A DNA stretch of 64,000 bases from Amborella trichopoda (GCF_000471905.2 NW_006497658.1:32674-96673), one strand, 5' to 3'. Shown: positions 1-11,658, counted from the stretch's first letter. A program made the numbers and translations. The notes: generated by a model from the letters alone, not told the origin.

Positions 1-340
1 ATATATAGGAAAAATATTTCTTAAGCTACTAGCTTCCAACCATTAGATCTTCATTGTGTGGTTCATTATTCATATCACTAATTCAATTTCAACAGTACCT
101 TTATTCTTCTTTTTTTAACAGTACTTTTTTTCTGCTTAATGAATACTAGATCAAACTTACCTGTACAGTTATTTGTTTGGCACATCCCTTAGTGAGAAGA
201 TCTTAAGTTTTTGAAGATGCTGACAATATATTGATGATTATAATTACAAAAAGCCTCACAAGATGTAAAGGAAAGGCCGTCCACATGTTGGGTGCTCTTC
301 ATACATAAATAAAGTGTAAAAATAGAGTCCAAAAATAGAT
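1..340. other. intergenic, no gene seen
   Basis: AT-rich DNA with short poly-T runs. I see no open frame with recognisable protein features, no RNA gene and no terminal repeat. Confidence 0.6.
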
Positions 341-394
341 ATAGGCATCCCACGAGTCGAGTGCTCAAACACTAATGTTTTGGGCATCGAGACA

Positions 395-730
395 TAGTTT
401 CCAATTGAGATCCAGAATCAATTTAGGAATTAGAGGCTCGCAAACACGCGGCTAGAAGATTCCTATTATTGCAATCAAGGTCCATACAATGTGAATTGCA
501 AGAATAGAAATCCTATCTTATGGCAATCACGTTCCAACCCAAATAGAATCAAGATTCTGACCTCTTTGGACTCGCGCACCAACCCATTTGGAATCGAAAT
601 TCGTACCTTTTTGGAATTGAGTTTCAAATGAGTTGAAGTCAAGATTCATACCTTTATGGGATCACACACTCAACAACTTGGAACCGCCACAGAAATCAAC
701 TGGAAATGAGTTTCATAGTATCAAAGATTC
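395..730 (+). repeat. 23-bp degenerate tandem array, copy 1
   Basis: The stretch consists of diverged units built round GGAATCGAGATTC and spaced about 22-24 bp apart. It starts with a non-repeated head (about 395-480) containing GCGGCTAGAAGATTCC and TCCATACAA. Recognisable versions of that head also begin the arrays at 3431 (plus) and 9735 (minus). A shared head plus a satellite-like body suggests one repeat family copied to several places. I do not recognise the family. Confidence 0.6.
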
Positions 731-990
731 ATGCAGAAGAGAAAAATAAAAGAGGGGGGTGGGGAGGGTGGAGATCGAAGGAAGGTAAAGAAGAGGGAAG
801 ATAACATAAGAGTAAAAACAGAGATAGTGTTGAGACATGGGATAGACAAATTAAAGAGTAATAGGGTGAGGGAGAAAGCGAGGAAGGTAGACTGTAGGGT
901 GAAGAAAAAGAGAGTAGGGAGTAGAACATAGTGGAGAAAAAGAGGAAGAGTAAAAGATGAAAAAAAGAAGATGTAGGAGTTAGAAGGATA
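731..990. repeat. purine-rich tract
   Basis: About 260 bases are dominated by A and G on the plus strand (GAAG, GGGAGG, GAGAAAG words). Open frames on both strands here are low-complexity and show no family features. It directly follows the 23-bp array. A CT-rich run also adjoins the head of the minus-strand array near 9750-9790. Confidence 0.55.
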
Positions 991-1009
991 GATAAGTAAT
1001 TCAATTGAT

Positions 1010-1430
1010 GTTTGGTGCACCCCCTGCAGCCAGGACATCCACCATTGCATTGGCTTTGCACGAAATATGATGGAAGACAACTCGATGATGCATGCATAGG
1101 TGAAATACTTATCAAATATTTATGAGAGTCTCCATGGACATTGACTCCCATTGGCCCACAAGATGACATTCTCTGAGTCCCCCTCAACTATGAGATTTTC
1201 TCCCCAATCTAGTTTAATCCTCTTTAAGCCTTCGAGCAGTGCGTTTTCCTCAGCCTAGATTGGGTCACCTGTACAAAGGAAGTTCTAGAAAGAGGAGATG
1301 GTGTTTGCCTCTGAGGCGTTGAAAATACGCCTGAATACACAAGTGCCGAGATTACCCAATGAGCAACCTTCAATGTTATGCTTAATGGTTCCTATTGGAG
1401 GGGTCCACGGGGCTAACTATGGAATTTTTG
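1010..1430 (-). mobile_element. LINE relic, RNase H domain
   Basis: Read on the minus strand, shifting frames give the plant non-LTR RNase H domain in order: W-T-P-P-I-G-T-I-K then an N-x-E-G-C-S-L-G-N-L-G block near 1420-1340, AEENALLEGLK with the catalytic Glu near 1250, IVEGDSENVILWANG with the catalytic Asp near 1170, and KANAMVDVLAAGG near 1040. The domain normally sits at the C terminus of plant L1-like LINE ORF2 and removes RNA from RNA:DNA hybrids. Several frame changes are needed to follow it and no reverse transcriptase is seen, so it is a dead 3' fragment. Confidence 0.65.
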
Positions 1431-1719
1431 GAGATGTATTTGATGATCATGGACTAATGGGAGGTGAAATCAGGCCTGGAGAAGTGTTTGACACCTTTGA
1501 AGTTTGTTTCCCAGAAAATGGTTAGATTTCTAGCATATTCAGCGATGGCGACCTCGTTCTGTGTTTTGCTCTAAAAATTTTTTAATTTGACTCTCTCCAA
1601 GTTGTCCGTAGGGTGGCTAGGCCAGAAGCTCTCTGCGGGCATAGACCTGCTTTGGGATAGGGTGGAGAGTAGAAGACTAAGAGAATTTGTTCAATGGATG
1701 ATGGGGTCACCACTAGCCA

Positions 1720-2387
1720 TAGTTTCAAAAAGCTCTAGGCAGGTCCTGGGTAGCCTGGGGGTTCCAAGCCGCCCAGGCGAGCGCCCAGAACCTGGGCAGC
1801 CCATTTGAATCCAAATAAGGATTTTGGAATTCTTCAGTTATGTCAGTATCAGTTATATGTATTGCAATACATAATTCACATTATACTACATATTATTTAG
1901 AACAATCTAGTATGAGTTTGATTGCTCAATTAAAAAATAATGCAAATTACTAAAGCAATAAAAAAAAATCACTTACTTTGAATTTGATTGCTCAATCTTA
2001 AAACTTCCACCTCAAAGATGCTTCTAAATACTCAAAATCTTCTAAAAAACCCCCTAATAACAATGCAAAACATCAAAAAGTAAATATAATACCAATGAGT
2101 GATGTGTTGATCAATTTTTGTTATGTTTGCGTAACCCTTCAATACTAAAAAATTCACCACAATCTAGTTTTTTGTGGGCTCTCTCCCAAAATTTGGCTCC
2201 AACAAGTTTTAGGTTTCAAATGAACCTAAAACCCAAATTTTAGGTTTCAGGGCTGGGCACTCCCCTAGGCGGCTGCCTAGGGATCGACCGGCCAGATTGG
2301 CCCCCTAGGCCTGGGTGATACACCCAAGTCTTCTGGACCGCCTAGGCGGCCGCCTAGGTGCTGGGCGGTTCGCTTTTTGAATCACTA
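1720..2387. mobile_element. 668-bp non-autonomous TIR transposon
   Basis: The ends are inverted: TAGTTTCAAAAAGC on the left against TAGTGATTCAAAAAGC read inward from the right. Flanks 1710-1719 (CCACTAGCCA) and 2388-2397 (CCCCTAGCCA) match at 9 of 10 bases, so they look like a target-site duplication. Both subterminal regions are rich in CCTAGGCGG-type palindromic words. No transposase frame is present. An 8-bp reading of the duplication would suggest hAT and a 9-10-bp reading a Mutator-like element; the end sequence fits common plant hAT-type elements. Confidence 0.65.
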
Positions 2388-2397
2388 CCCCTAGCCA

Positions 2398-3430
2398 ATT
2401 AAACCAAAAAGCTGATGCAAAAATACAATGAAGGAATAGGTGGCTGTGTGTTTTTTGCTTTGACGTTAATCGGTCATCTATTTACGTTTTAACTGGTTGA
2501 ATTCCTTATTGTTACTTGTTTGATTTGTATATAACTGTTCATGGTTGATTTATTGTGTCAATGTGTTTTGGGAAGTTTGTATTGGAGTTGTATCTATTTT
2601 CCACGAATCATCTCATCCAACTTGTATGAATCTGGTATTATAAGATTATGATTGTGGAAGTTGCATACCCTGATGGGAATACTAGATCTGTTTACATATG
2701 TTGAGCGTAGACAACACTAAGTGTCTTAAGGGCGCTGAGTGCTCTTGAGGCCAAATCTATCTTGGATTGATGCAGAGTCATCATTAATAGAGGTCACTTG
2801 GTCCTTAAGTTAAGTGGCGTTGGAACGCACTATTTAATGCAAATGTCAAGTTTCATCTCCTAAGCTAGGAAGGCATGTTGTTATTATCGACCTAGTGATT
2901 CTGCCAGAAATCCTATAAAAAACCTCATGGGGGAGCACCATGACATGGTTAGGCTCATTGCAATTTTTGCGCGCTTGTGATCATTTCCTTCGATTTCTAA
3001 TGGTGCATGAGGATGAAAATTTCCTTTTGTTTTCCATGATGTCTCAGGCTATGATGAGTATCTTCTCCTTATTAGCCTGCACCTTGCATCTGCATTTCCC
3101 TTATTCTTGACCTCCATGGAAGAGGAGCTGAGGCTTCCTTATATTAGCTTTCTGTATCTCATCTCTGCACCTATGGTCGGGGATCTTTACAAAATACTGT
3201 GTTGCTGTGTATTCTGGGATAACTTCATCCCCATTAGGGGTGATACACTAAGGAGTATGCAACTGGAACTGTGTGTGACACTCTTGGTTGAGGATTATTC
3301 CATTATAATTGGATTCCTGGGTAGCTTTAGGAGTTTGCTTATACTTGAAACTATGTCATCCTTCAACATTGTGGATTTAACAACTTATATACATATAGTA
3401 CATAAATGCAAGAAAACAAGTATTGCTGAA
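2398..3430. other. intergenic with one unrecognised frame
   Basis: A 116-codon plus-strand frame (3107-3457) has hydrophobic patches but no motif I recognise, and it runs into the 23-bp array head. It is probably a chance frame. No other gene, RNA or terminal repeat is visible. Confidence 0.4.
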
Positions 3431-3780
3431 AATGATTTTGAATCCGAATTATTTTAGGAATAGGAATCGCGGAATTGCGGCCAGCTAGAAGATTCATGTT
3501 TTCAGAATCAACATCCATACAAGAGGTATTGAGATACGACCAAAATGATATCAACGTCCCTACATAGATGGAATCAAGATTCCTAGCACTATGGAATCGA
3601 GTTTCCGGCCTATTTGGAATTGACCATTAAGGAATCAAGATTCCTTCATTTATGGAATGGAGCTTCCTAGGCATTTTGAATTGAGATTCATACCAATTCG
3701 GAATCGAGATTCATAGCAATTTAGATTCTAGTTTCGAGTCATCTGGCAATCGATATGTGTAACCCCCTTATAATCAAGCA
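3431..3780 (+). repeat. 23-bp degenerate tandem array, copy 2
   Basis: The head (3431-3520) contains GAATTGCGGCC, TAGAAGATTC and TCCATACAA. After it, units such as GGAATCAAGATTCCTAG and GGAATCGAGTTTCC follow at almost exactly 23-bp steps (several consecutive units of 23, 23, 23 and 24 bases). Each unit contains an imperfect GGAATC..GATTCC dyad. Confidence 0.7.
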
Positions 3781-4489
3781 TCAAGCAGACACATGGATAG
3801 TCTTGATTCTTTGTTCTACTTGGCAATAAGTATTACCATACCATTTATAACTTGTTACCAAACCATTTATAACTTGTTACCAAAACAATAGTCTGATAAC
3901 GACGTACAAAATTAAATGCAACAAAGAGTTTCACGACCATTTTTTAATCAACTTGGCACACTTGTATGTGCACATTATTACTAAATTTCTCAACTTACAA
4001 TTTCTCTAATGTATCATTACAATGCACGATAAAGGAAATCAGGCTATAAAGAACATAGGCCACTTGATTTTATTGGTCATTTTCTATAAAAAAAGTAAAG
4101 ATGATTGCACCCTGTAACTTTAGAATAGGTGTCGAGTAATTTGATGCTTTGATATTGTAAGCATCAGTTGTCCAAAACAAAGAGAGGTTTTACATATAAA
4201 ACATCACTTCTCCAAAAAATAGTAAATAATAAATGAATAAGAAGATGAATGCAAATCCTGGGCGTATTGAGGGATTTGCGCCTCATGATAATGAGGGTAA
4301 AGATGTAGAACATATAAATTTTAATGCTCAATGGACCAAGTTGTCTTGATCTTTTTTACCTGCAAAAAGCATTAGAATCATACATGTTAAGTATATCTTA
4401 ACTCTAAATATTTGCATTTAAAAGTTGATTCAAGTTACAAATAATTCAGCACTGCGTTCATCGAATTACTATTAAGAGCACCTAACCAT
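3781..4489. other. spacer between arrays, no gene seen
   Basis: AT-rich sequence with a short direct duplication (CATTTATAACTTGTTACCA, twice near 3841-3882). No coding or RNA signal is visible. Confidence 0.5.
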
Positions 4490-5010
4490 GAGAACATTGA
4501 GAAGCAATGTCCTCCAATTGGGTTCCAAATAACTGAAATCAGAATCCATAATAAGGGAGGTGAGTTTGCATTACAACGAATTGTGGATTTGTGCATCTAT
4601 GAACTATAGTACTTGATTTTGTGGAATCAAGATTCCAAAAAAGTTCGAATTGAGATTCTGTGGAGGTCAAAGCAAGATGCCATGTTGATTGAATCATAGT
4701 TCTCTACACCTATGAATCGAGGTACTTGATGCCATGGATTATAGATTGAAAAAATTGAGATTCCTTACATGTGGAATCGGGAATAAACAAATGTGGAATC
4801 AAGGTTGAATAAATGTCAGGATTGATATTCGAAAAAGTTCGGATTGAGATTCCATGAACAATGGAATCGAGACTCTGAAAAGGTTTAAAACGAGATTCCT
4901 AAATTAATGAATCAGTATTATTGAGTTCCAAGAAACGGGTTTCGTGAAGATTCCTTGTCGGAATTGCCGAATGGGGTTTTGAATCGGAACTGCAACCTTT
5001 GCGAAGAGAT
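4490..5010 (+). repeat. 23-bp degenerate tandem array, copy 3
   Basis: More diverged units of the same type (GGAATCAAGATTCC, GGATTGAGATTCC, GGAATCGAGACTC) recur at about 22-24 bp. It may be the distal half of copy 2, separated from it by the 3781-4489 spacer, because the minus-strand copy at 8240-9735 has the same two-part layout. Confidence 0.6.
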
Positions 5011-5478
5011 TCCAATAGCCATGAAAGCAACCATAAAATTACTTAAAAATGGAATAATATAGTTTTTAGTTAATGGTCATGTAATATAGAAAGGAAACAT
5101 TAATAATGATTTATTAGAGCCTTGGTTGCAAAGGAAGACAATGATTCCATTGACTAGTATCTCTTATGAAATTAATGGTTGTTTTTAGGCATGGGGCCAC
5201 CTTAAAAATATATTCGAGTAAAAAAGGTAGAGATTAGAGAAAAGGTTCAAGGGGATGCCCCAAAGAAGCACCTTCCTCAAGGTTTTATATTTTTTTGGTA
5301 GGTTGGCTAGGTTCAAATTCGATAACTCAAGTTTGAAATGAATGCCTTCCAACATGTGTTGCATGGATTCTTCACTCTTAGACTCTGGACCTGCGTTGAA
5401 CATGGTTAGACATAGGTATGGTACGGCATGGGCATACCTGTATTCTTTATTCCAAAAAATTACGAAGAGAGAATTCTC

Positions 5479-5727
5479 GAGACACGTGGAATCCAATGCA
5501 TCTGGATTCTTTTTTGGATTGATCGGATTCTTCTTCCAGAATAATCCTGTAAAGATTTTCTTTATTCTAAGTCCTAAATATAGAGAAGAGGTGAGCATTC
5601 TTGAGACACATGGAATCCATTGCATATGGATTCTTTTTTGGATTTGATCGGATTCTTCTCCCAAAGTAATTTTGTAAAGATTTTCTTTATTCTAAGTCCT
5701 AAATATAGAGAAGTGGTGCATATCTCC
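5479..5727. repeat. 124-bp tandem duplication
   Basis: Two adjacent copies (5479-5602 and 5603-5727) begin GAGACAC(G/A)TGGAATCCA and both contain TATTCTAAGTCCTAAATATA. They differ at a handful of positions. Open frames on both strands here follow from the duplication and show no protein features. Confidence 0.75.
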
Positions 5728-6514
5728 AACATCTGGCTCATAAACCTAATGTCTCATACTTGTGCCATAGTCAAATGCTTGTGAATTCCTCATTATAACT
5801 ATTGCTGGATTTTTGGATTCATCATTGGTTCATGTATAAGTATTATATTATTTGATTCTTGTATTTTTTATGTAGCAGTACACCCATGTTGCAATCACTA
5901 GCATTTGGACTGAATTAATCTGCTTGTCTTTTTGTTGTGTGTGTGTATGTGTGTGGATAACGATCATATAAGTGGACCAAGCTATTGATTAGTATAAGCT
6001 GGACAACTTAGATTAAATATTTACCAAAAAAAAGTGGGGTTCTGATGGACCCTAAATTTGGCACACATGTAAGTCTCATCTATGCACTTCAAAAATAAAT
6101 AGATACCCTTGAAAATGTAGGGTAAAATATGTCCTCGTTCTTTGCCCATCTAGATTGTCTCTTCTCCTTCAATCTAGGTCGTCCAACCTCAACTATTCTA
6201 TAGGTTGGTTGTATATGTGTATGTGTGTATGTATATGTATGTATATGCATGCATGTATATATGTATTTAAGGGCGGGATGTGAATACTTGGATATACCTT
6301 TGAACTAATTTCTCCAGCATTAGCTGATGGGTAAAAATTCCTAAAAAAAACCCTTTGAGCCCAAATTTTGCGCTCACACTCTCTTGAACCTTGGGGACAA
6401 AAAAAAAAGGTTACGCTGGATTTCTTTAAGAAAGAAATTTAGTGGATGTTGGCTCTCCATTTTAGATCTAGGCCTTTAAGAAAATTATATATATATTTTA
6501 GAATTATTTATTTA
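5728..6514. other. intergenic with TG/TATG microsatellites
   Basis: TG-rich microsatellites lie at about 5933-5957 and 6210-6268 (mixed GTATGTATATG). Otherwise the sequence is AT-rich and I see no gene. Confidence 0.55.
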
Positions 6515-6732
6515 ACGATGATAAGATCTAAAGAAAAAGCTTATGATAGAGTACCTCGAGATTTTGATTTAGTGGGTGTTGGGAAAGAAAGGAGTCTCCA
6601 GACACTACATCGACTTGGTGAGAGATATACGAGAGATTGCTAACTAGTATACGAACAACTAGTGAAGAGATGAGTGAGTTTTTATTGACAATAGGTCTAC
6701 ATCAAGGGTCAGCATTGAGCCCATATTGTTGG
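6515..6732 (+). mobile_element. RTE-type LINE reverse transcriptase, 5' piece
   Basis: The translation gives KAYDRVPR, the start of reverse-transcriptase motif A of RTE-clade LINEs, then after frame changes SEFLLTIGLHQGSALSPY, which matches the RTE signature G-L-H-Q-G-S-x-L-S-P. The coding sequence stops being recognisable at 6732 and resumes at 10928 with the next part of the same domain, so an insertion split it. The protein would copy LINE RNA into DNA. This copy is 5'-truncated and dead. Confidence 0.75.
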
Positions 6733-8239
6733 AATTATGTCCTTTCAAGGCCTTCAAATTCTGACATTTGAATAGCTCTTAACTTTAGTGGGAGTATTAG
6801 AGCAACATGACTCTAGGATCTTGGCGTGGGACCAAGAGTCATAGAACCCCGAGTGAGTTATGAGGAGGATTTGTATGGGTTGCAGCTTACTGCTTTGTCA
6901 AGATCGGTTGTTATGATTGAACCTCATGATTGTGTGATGGGCCAAGGCGATGTGATTTATATGATTGATGATATAAGCTCAATGACAAAATAGCCTTGTA
7001 TGGGAAGGTTGGAGTCGATCAAATGACATTGGCTTAAATCTCTGACTCTTAGAACATTCTTGTAGCATGTGCATAAACAATCACAATGCATGGAAAGGCG
7101 ATCTTCCAGGGATACATTGGTGAGAGGTATGCACTTGCCAAGAGAGGAACCCCTGCACCATGTGTGTGCATTTCCTCTAGGGGGGTGCACCTAGAATCCA
7201 CAGTACTTGGGGATCTAAGGTCGCTCATTGGTTTGACTTTGATAAATCACATTATGAGCCCCTGATTATACACTGTAGGTGACGAGTTTGTTGGGTCACA
7301 TCGAGAAGGTGGCTTCAGATTCCAGGTTTAGTTGACTGGAGTGCTCCGATTCCTAATTCAACTCCATAGGAGACTAATTTCCCTTGGAAATGTTTTATAT
7401 AGTGTTGAAGCATTTTATTTTGATAGAAAATGATTAAAATGATTTTTTTGGATTTTGGAAATTTTTTTTAACAAGAAAATGAGCTTTTTGGAATTATTTT
7501 TGCAAAATAACAAACAATCCCCCTATGAAACACCCAAATGGCCTATGGGTGTGCACGTGGTGTCACGGGGGTCCCACATCAGCCCTGCGTGGAGGTGATG
7601 TGGGGGTGACATCAACCCCCCATGGAGGCGCCCTTGTCCTTTGTGTATTTGTTATTTCATGTTAAGGGGCATTTAAATGTGTTATTTTGTGATATTTTGG
7701 AAAATTAGAAAATTACTTTGAGCATATGTTAGATGTAAAAAGCAAGTGCTTTGTGCACATGTGTGAGCCTTCTAGAAGGGACATAGGGTTTGAAATTTCA
7801 ACTTAAACCCTAAAAGTATTTGGAAATTGTGCACTTAACCAACTAGCTTATATTGCGTGATTTGATTAGCCCCTCTTGCTCTTAAAATGTGGAGGGAAGT
7901 TTCAAATTTGATTTTTGCTAGAAGTTGTCAAATTACCTTAAGGGTATTGCCCTCTAGCTTGGTTTTAAGTTCAATTATATGAAAAGAGCATGGGTATTTT
8001 AATATTAGAGAAACTGGAGTAAATTGTGGTTATTAAAAAAGGATAATAATGCTTAAATCCATACCACACATCTTGATGGATGATGGTGGATGGTGGATGG
8101 TGGGCTAGGATCAAGCCTATCTTTGTAACCATAAGATTATGACATAGAGGGCCTAGATTCATCTATCTAGAAGCATCAATATACTTGGTGGCTAGAGGCC
8201 TATAAATACCCTCTTAAGCCATGCATTTCTTTCACTTGA

Positions 8240-8560
8240 GTTCAATCCATACTTACCGGAATCTCTCCATCGACCTCGCGTTTCTTATTCCGAAATCCAA
8301 TTCTGCATTTCCATTAAGAATATTTACGGAAACCGCTTTCGAAACCAAAGAAACTCGATTCCTTAATTTCAGAATCTCGATTCAACACATCTTTAGAAAC
8401 CATCTATTGGAACCAAGGAAATTCAATTCCTTATTTTCAAGTTCTCATTCCAACGCATCTTTAAATACTTGAACCCATTAATTGTGGGTAGACATTCCCA
8501 AATATATCAAATCTGGATTCCAGCAAGGATTAAATCTTGATTCCACGTCAATTGGAGTAG
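8240..8560 (-). repeat. 23-bp degenerate tandem array, distal part
   Basis: These are the same units as at 3431, in reverse orientation (GGAATCTC, AATCTCGATTC, CTCGATTCC on the plus strand). They lie just downstream of the TATA-like site of the LTR-like block, so the array appears to have inserted into that block. A frame of 83 codons here is repeat-derived. Confidence 0.6.
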
Positions 8561-8639
8561 CAATCTTCCTTCGAATGCTTCTATTGGTTTCAGGGTTTCA
8601 TTATTTTACTTGTGCCACCATGGATGGCCTTTACTTTAA

Positions 8640-9285
8640 ATTTAAAATGTAACTAGTAAATACAACACATACAATTAAAAGTAAAACCATGGCATAGACA
8701 TAATCCTATTTTGTCTTTATAATAATGAAGTCAACATCACAATTTAGAAAGGGAAAAGTTTTATTAGAGCCGAGCTCTAAACAGTCAAGTTAGATCCTAC
8801 CCCAAAAACTTCACTAAAAGAGATTGTTTTGATGCCCAAATATCCTCAACTTGATCATCTCGACATCAAGATGCATGGACATGAGAAAAAACATGGATTT
8901 CAAGTTTTGGAAATAGTGTATTTTGTAATGAATTTTTGAATCATCAATTTTCAAGATTTTGAAGTTTTCATTGATACATCGATCTACACTTTTTGAAGCT
9001 TTAAACTTTATAAAAAAAGATGAAAATATATTTTAAGGCTATCACAAAGATTTCTGGTGTTGAAACTACATTTCTAGAAACTATTTGAAGGTAGGCTCTA
9101 ATTTGATTATTTAGAGCATAGGCTCTATACAAACTGCACCCATTTAAAAATACTTGTATTTTGTATATAATGACCGCAAGTTCAATAATCAACACAGTCA
9201 CTTTAAAATTTGGGAAGCCTTATAATAAAAAACATCCAATATAGGTTCTAAAGTTGATGGGGCTCAGGATGTGTTTGTTGCTTCC
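8640..9285. repeat. dispersed repeat between array halves
   Basis: Near 8850-8880 it contains TTGATCATCTCGACATCAAG followed by an ATGCATGGACATGAG-like string. The same string occurs near 33510, 53430 and 63890, and in ATGTATGG form at 30160, 43000 and elsewhere. This is therefore a dispersed family placed between two parts of a 23-bp array. Confidence 0.5.
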
Positions 9286-9735
9286 TTCTCCATAAAAATT
9301 AAATCTTGATTCCTGGTAGGGCTCGTCAAACGCCTTCCACATTCCATATTATTGTAAATCTCGATCTCACACTGGCATGAATCTCTGATCCATATACTTC
9401 AAAAACTAGATTCCAAATATGTTAGAATCACGATTTGAAACAATAACATATCTCAATTCCTTATGTGTTGGAAACTCGATTCCTCATATTAATGAATCTT
9501 GGCTCCTGAAGTGTTGATTCCAAGGGGTTGCGAATCTCGATTCTAAGGAGGACGAAATCTCGATTCCATAGGTGGATGGAACTTGGATCTATTTCGGTTG
9601 AAACACAATTTTAAAAAACTAGGAATCTCGTTTCTAGCGATTCCTATTGTATGGACAACGATACCTAAGATAGGAATCTTGTAGTCGGCCACAATTCTGC
9701 AATTCTAGTTCCTGAAATGATTCGGGTTTCAAAGT
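9286..9735 (-). repeat. 23-bp degenerate tandem array, head-proximal part
   Basis: Reverse-orientation units (GAATCTCGATTC, GAAACTCGATTCC) end at about 9735. The reverse complement there reads AGAATTGCAGAATTGTGGCC then ACAAGATTCC and TCCATACAA, matching the head at 3431. The identity of head plus body supports a defined repeat family. Confidence 0.65.
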
Positions 9736-10927
9736 GTTGCCAACAACTATGGTTTCAATCTCTCTCTCCATCTCTCTCTCCCTCTCTCTCTCTTTAAGTG
9801 GCACACCACTCCCTCTTTGGTCACACTTGTGTGGCACACCCAAAGCTATTCCTCTTCCTTTCTCTCTCCTCCATAAGATCAAAAGTGTGTGTTCAATTCA
9901 AGTGAGAGAAAGCTCCATTGATGATGAATTCAAGCTTAATCAAAGCCATGGATGATCTAGTTTTCAAGACCATCAATTGAGTAAGATCTTATCATTTGCT
10001 ATTGATTTTAGTATTTTCTTCTTGCTTCCTAATTACAGCAAGGTCCCATTATCCATTTGATTATTGATTCATGAATTCTTGATCAAATTTAGTCCATATA
10101 GTTGAAGGGATCATCTGTGCATAAATTGATCTAGTTTCCATGACCCTTTTTTTGAGATTTTTGGAGGATAATTGACTGATATTTCTGAGTTTTTCACATC
10201 AAAATCAGTCAATTGAATAGCATTTTTTATAGATAAAATTCTTGATTTTATGAGAGGAGATTATAACGAATTTCTATGGCACGGTTTTGTGAACTCTTGA
10301 GACTGTTTTGTGATCTAATCTCAAGATTTCTCCCACGAGCTCCACTTATGTTTTTGTTTATTTGATCTCTGCAAATTCTTCCATGTTTCTAGTGTATATC
10401 AGTAGTTGATTAGCTTCCCACTCTTGACATGATGAATTTGGCTGAATTTTGAGATATGCCATCAGATGTCACTTTATGGCACATAGCTAAGGCCTAGGGC
10501 CGTGAACTGGGTACCCGAGAACTGCGATTGGCTTCCCATGGACATGCTGCATTGCATAATTCATTTGAGCATTTATGTATTGTAATAATGGTGATCATGT
10601 TTCCTTGAGTTTTGTGAAGTCATTTGATATATAAATTTGCATTAAAATTGAATGGTGTAGAAGTTTTAAAATCACCTCATACTTGTCTAGTTCGTTGATA
10701 TCTATGTGTAGTTTTGTTTTATGTTGGTCATGGGACCCTAATTGAGTTGTCTCCTCTTATTTTTGAGTGTATACTCAGTCATTTGTCTACTGCAATCACA
10801 ATTATGCTAGTGTAATTGAAGGTTGTAAGCTCATTTGTGGTGAATAGTACAAGAATTTTGAGTTGTATTCACTTGTATTGTCTCATTGCCTAATTGCAAG
10901 CCTATGTAATTTGGTGTTTTTACACTC

Positions 10928-11460
10928 TCATATACCTCTTTGTCTTAGTTATGGACAACTTAACTAGGGACCTAAACGATGAGGTACCGTAGTACATGTT
11001 GTTCGTGGGTGACATATTTTTTATAGAAGAGACCTTAAACGGCGTCAACACAAAGTTAAAACTTTGGAGGAAAGTTCTAGAATCTAAAAGCTTTAAAATT
11101 AGCTGGACTAAGACAAATTGTATGGAATAAAAGTTTAGTAATTATAGGAGTAGAGATGAAGAAGTAATTAATATTAATGGCCAAAAATTACCAAAAAGAT
11201 TACACTTTCGATATCTTGGTTTGATAATCTAGGAAAATGAAAAAGATTGAGGAAGATAGTGCACATAGAATTAGAGCTGGATAGACGAAGTGGAGATATG
11301 GAAACGGAGTTTTATGTGATTGCTGCATACCAATGAATCTGAAGGCAGTTCTATAGGACAGTTGTGAGATGTGATTTATGAAGTAGAATATTGGCAGTCA
11401 AGAAACTACATACTCGTAAAGTGAGTGTAGTTGAGATGAAGATGTTGAGATGAATGAGTG
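10928..11460 (+). mobile_element. RTE-type LINE reverse transcriptase, 3' piece
   Basis: Translation across degraded frames gives VMDNLTRDLNDEVP, then a degenerate F-A-D-D box (FVGDI in this copy), KLKLWRKVLESKSFKISWTK, and HFRYLGLII. These are RTE-clade motifs C to E and thumb in the right order. It continues the element that breaks off at 6732. It ends near an A-run at 11461-11472, short of the usual RTE C terminus. The catalytic box is substituted and stops are present, so it is dead. Confidence 0.75.
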
Positions 11461-11562
11461 AAAAAAAAAAAATGGTTAAAAATTCGAAATATGGATCGTC
11501 TTCCAAAAACTTTTGGGTCATGTTGATAGTTTGTTTCATGAGTTTTGGCCCATGAATTAATG

Positions 11563-11582
11563 NNNNNNNNNNNNNNNNNNNN
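11563..11582. other. assembly gap (20 N)
   Basis: Twenty consecutive N. The round number suggests a placeholder of unknown true size. Confidence 0.95.
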
Positions 11583-11658
11583 CCTATTAAGATGTTGATC
11601 CATGTGTATGGACTTTAGAATTTTCATGATGGACAATGCTCTCCTACACATTCTGTGG

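Larger units (their letters stand above)
6733..10927 (+). mobile_element. LTR-like insertion (probable solo LTR, fossil)
   Basis: This ~4.2-kb block interrupts the RTE LINE. It begins TGTTGGAA directly after CATAT and ends before a second CATAT at 10928, consistent with a 5-bp target duplication. A TATA-type sequence (GCCTATAAATACC) lies near 8200 and a pyrimidine-rich leader near 9745-9870, as expected inside a plant LTR. I see no gag, protease or integrase sequence, so it is most likely a lone LTR that later received repeat insertions (8240-9735). The ending is ambiguous: CA of the CTCTCA end overlaps the target repeat. It is clearly old. Confidence 0.45.

Noticed and set aside
721-1187. 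Ser/Phe-rich minus-strand proteins
   Set aside because: They are translations of the purine-rich tract and of a frame-shifted LINE RNase H relic.
3107-3457. 116-residue plus-strand protein gene
   Set aside because: No family features, and the frame ends inside a repeat head.
3431-9735. One large foldback element with inverted 23-bp-array arms
   Set aside because: The right arm lies inside an LTR-like block that splits an RTE LINE, and the LINE resumes at 10928, so the two arrays belong to different insertion layers.
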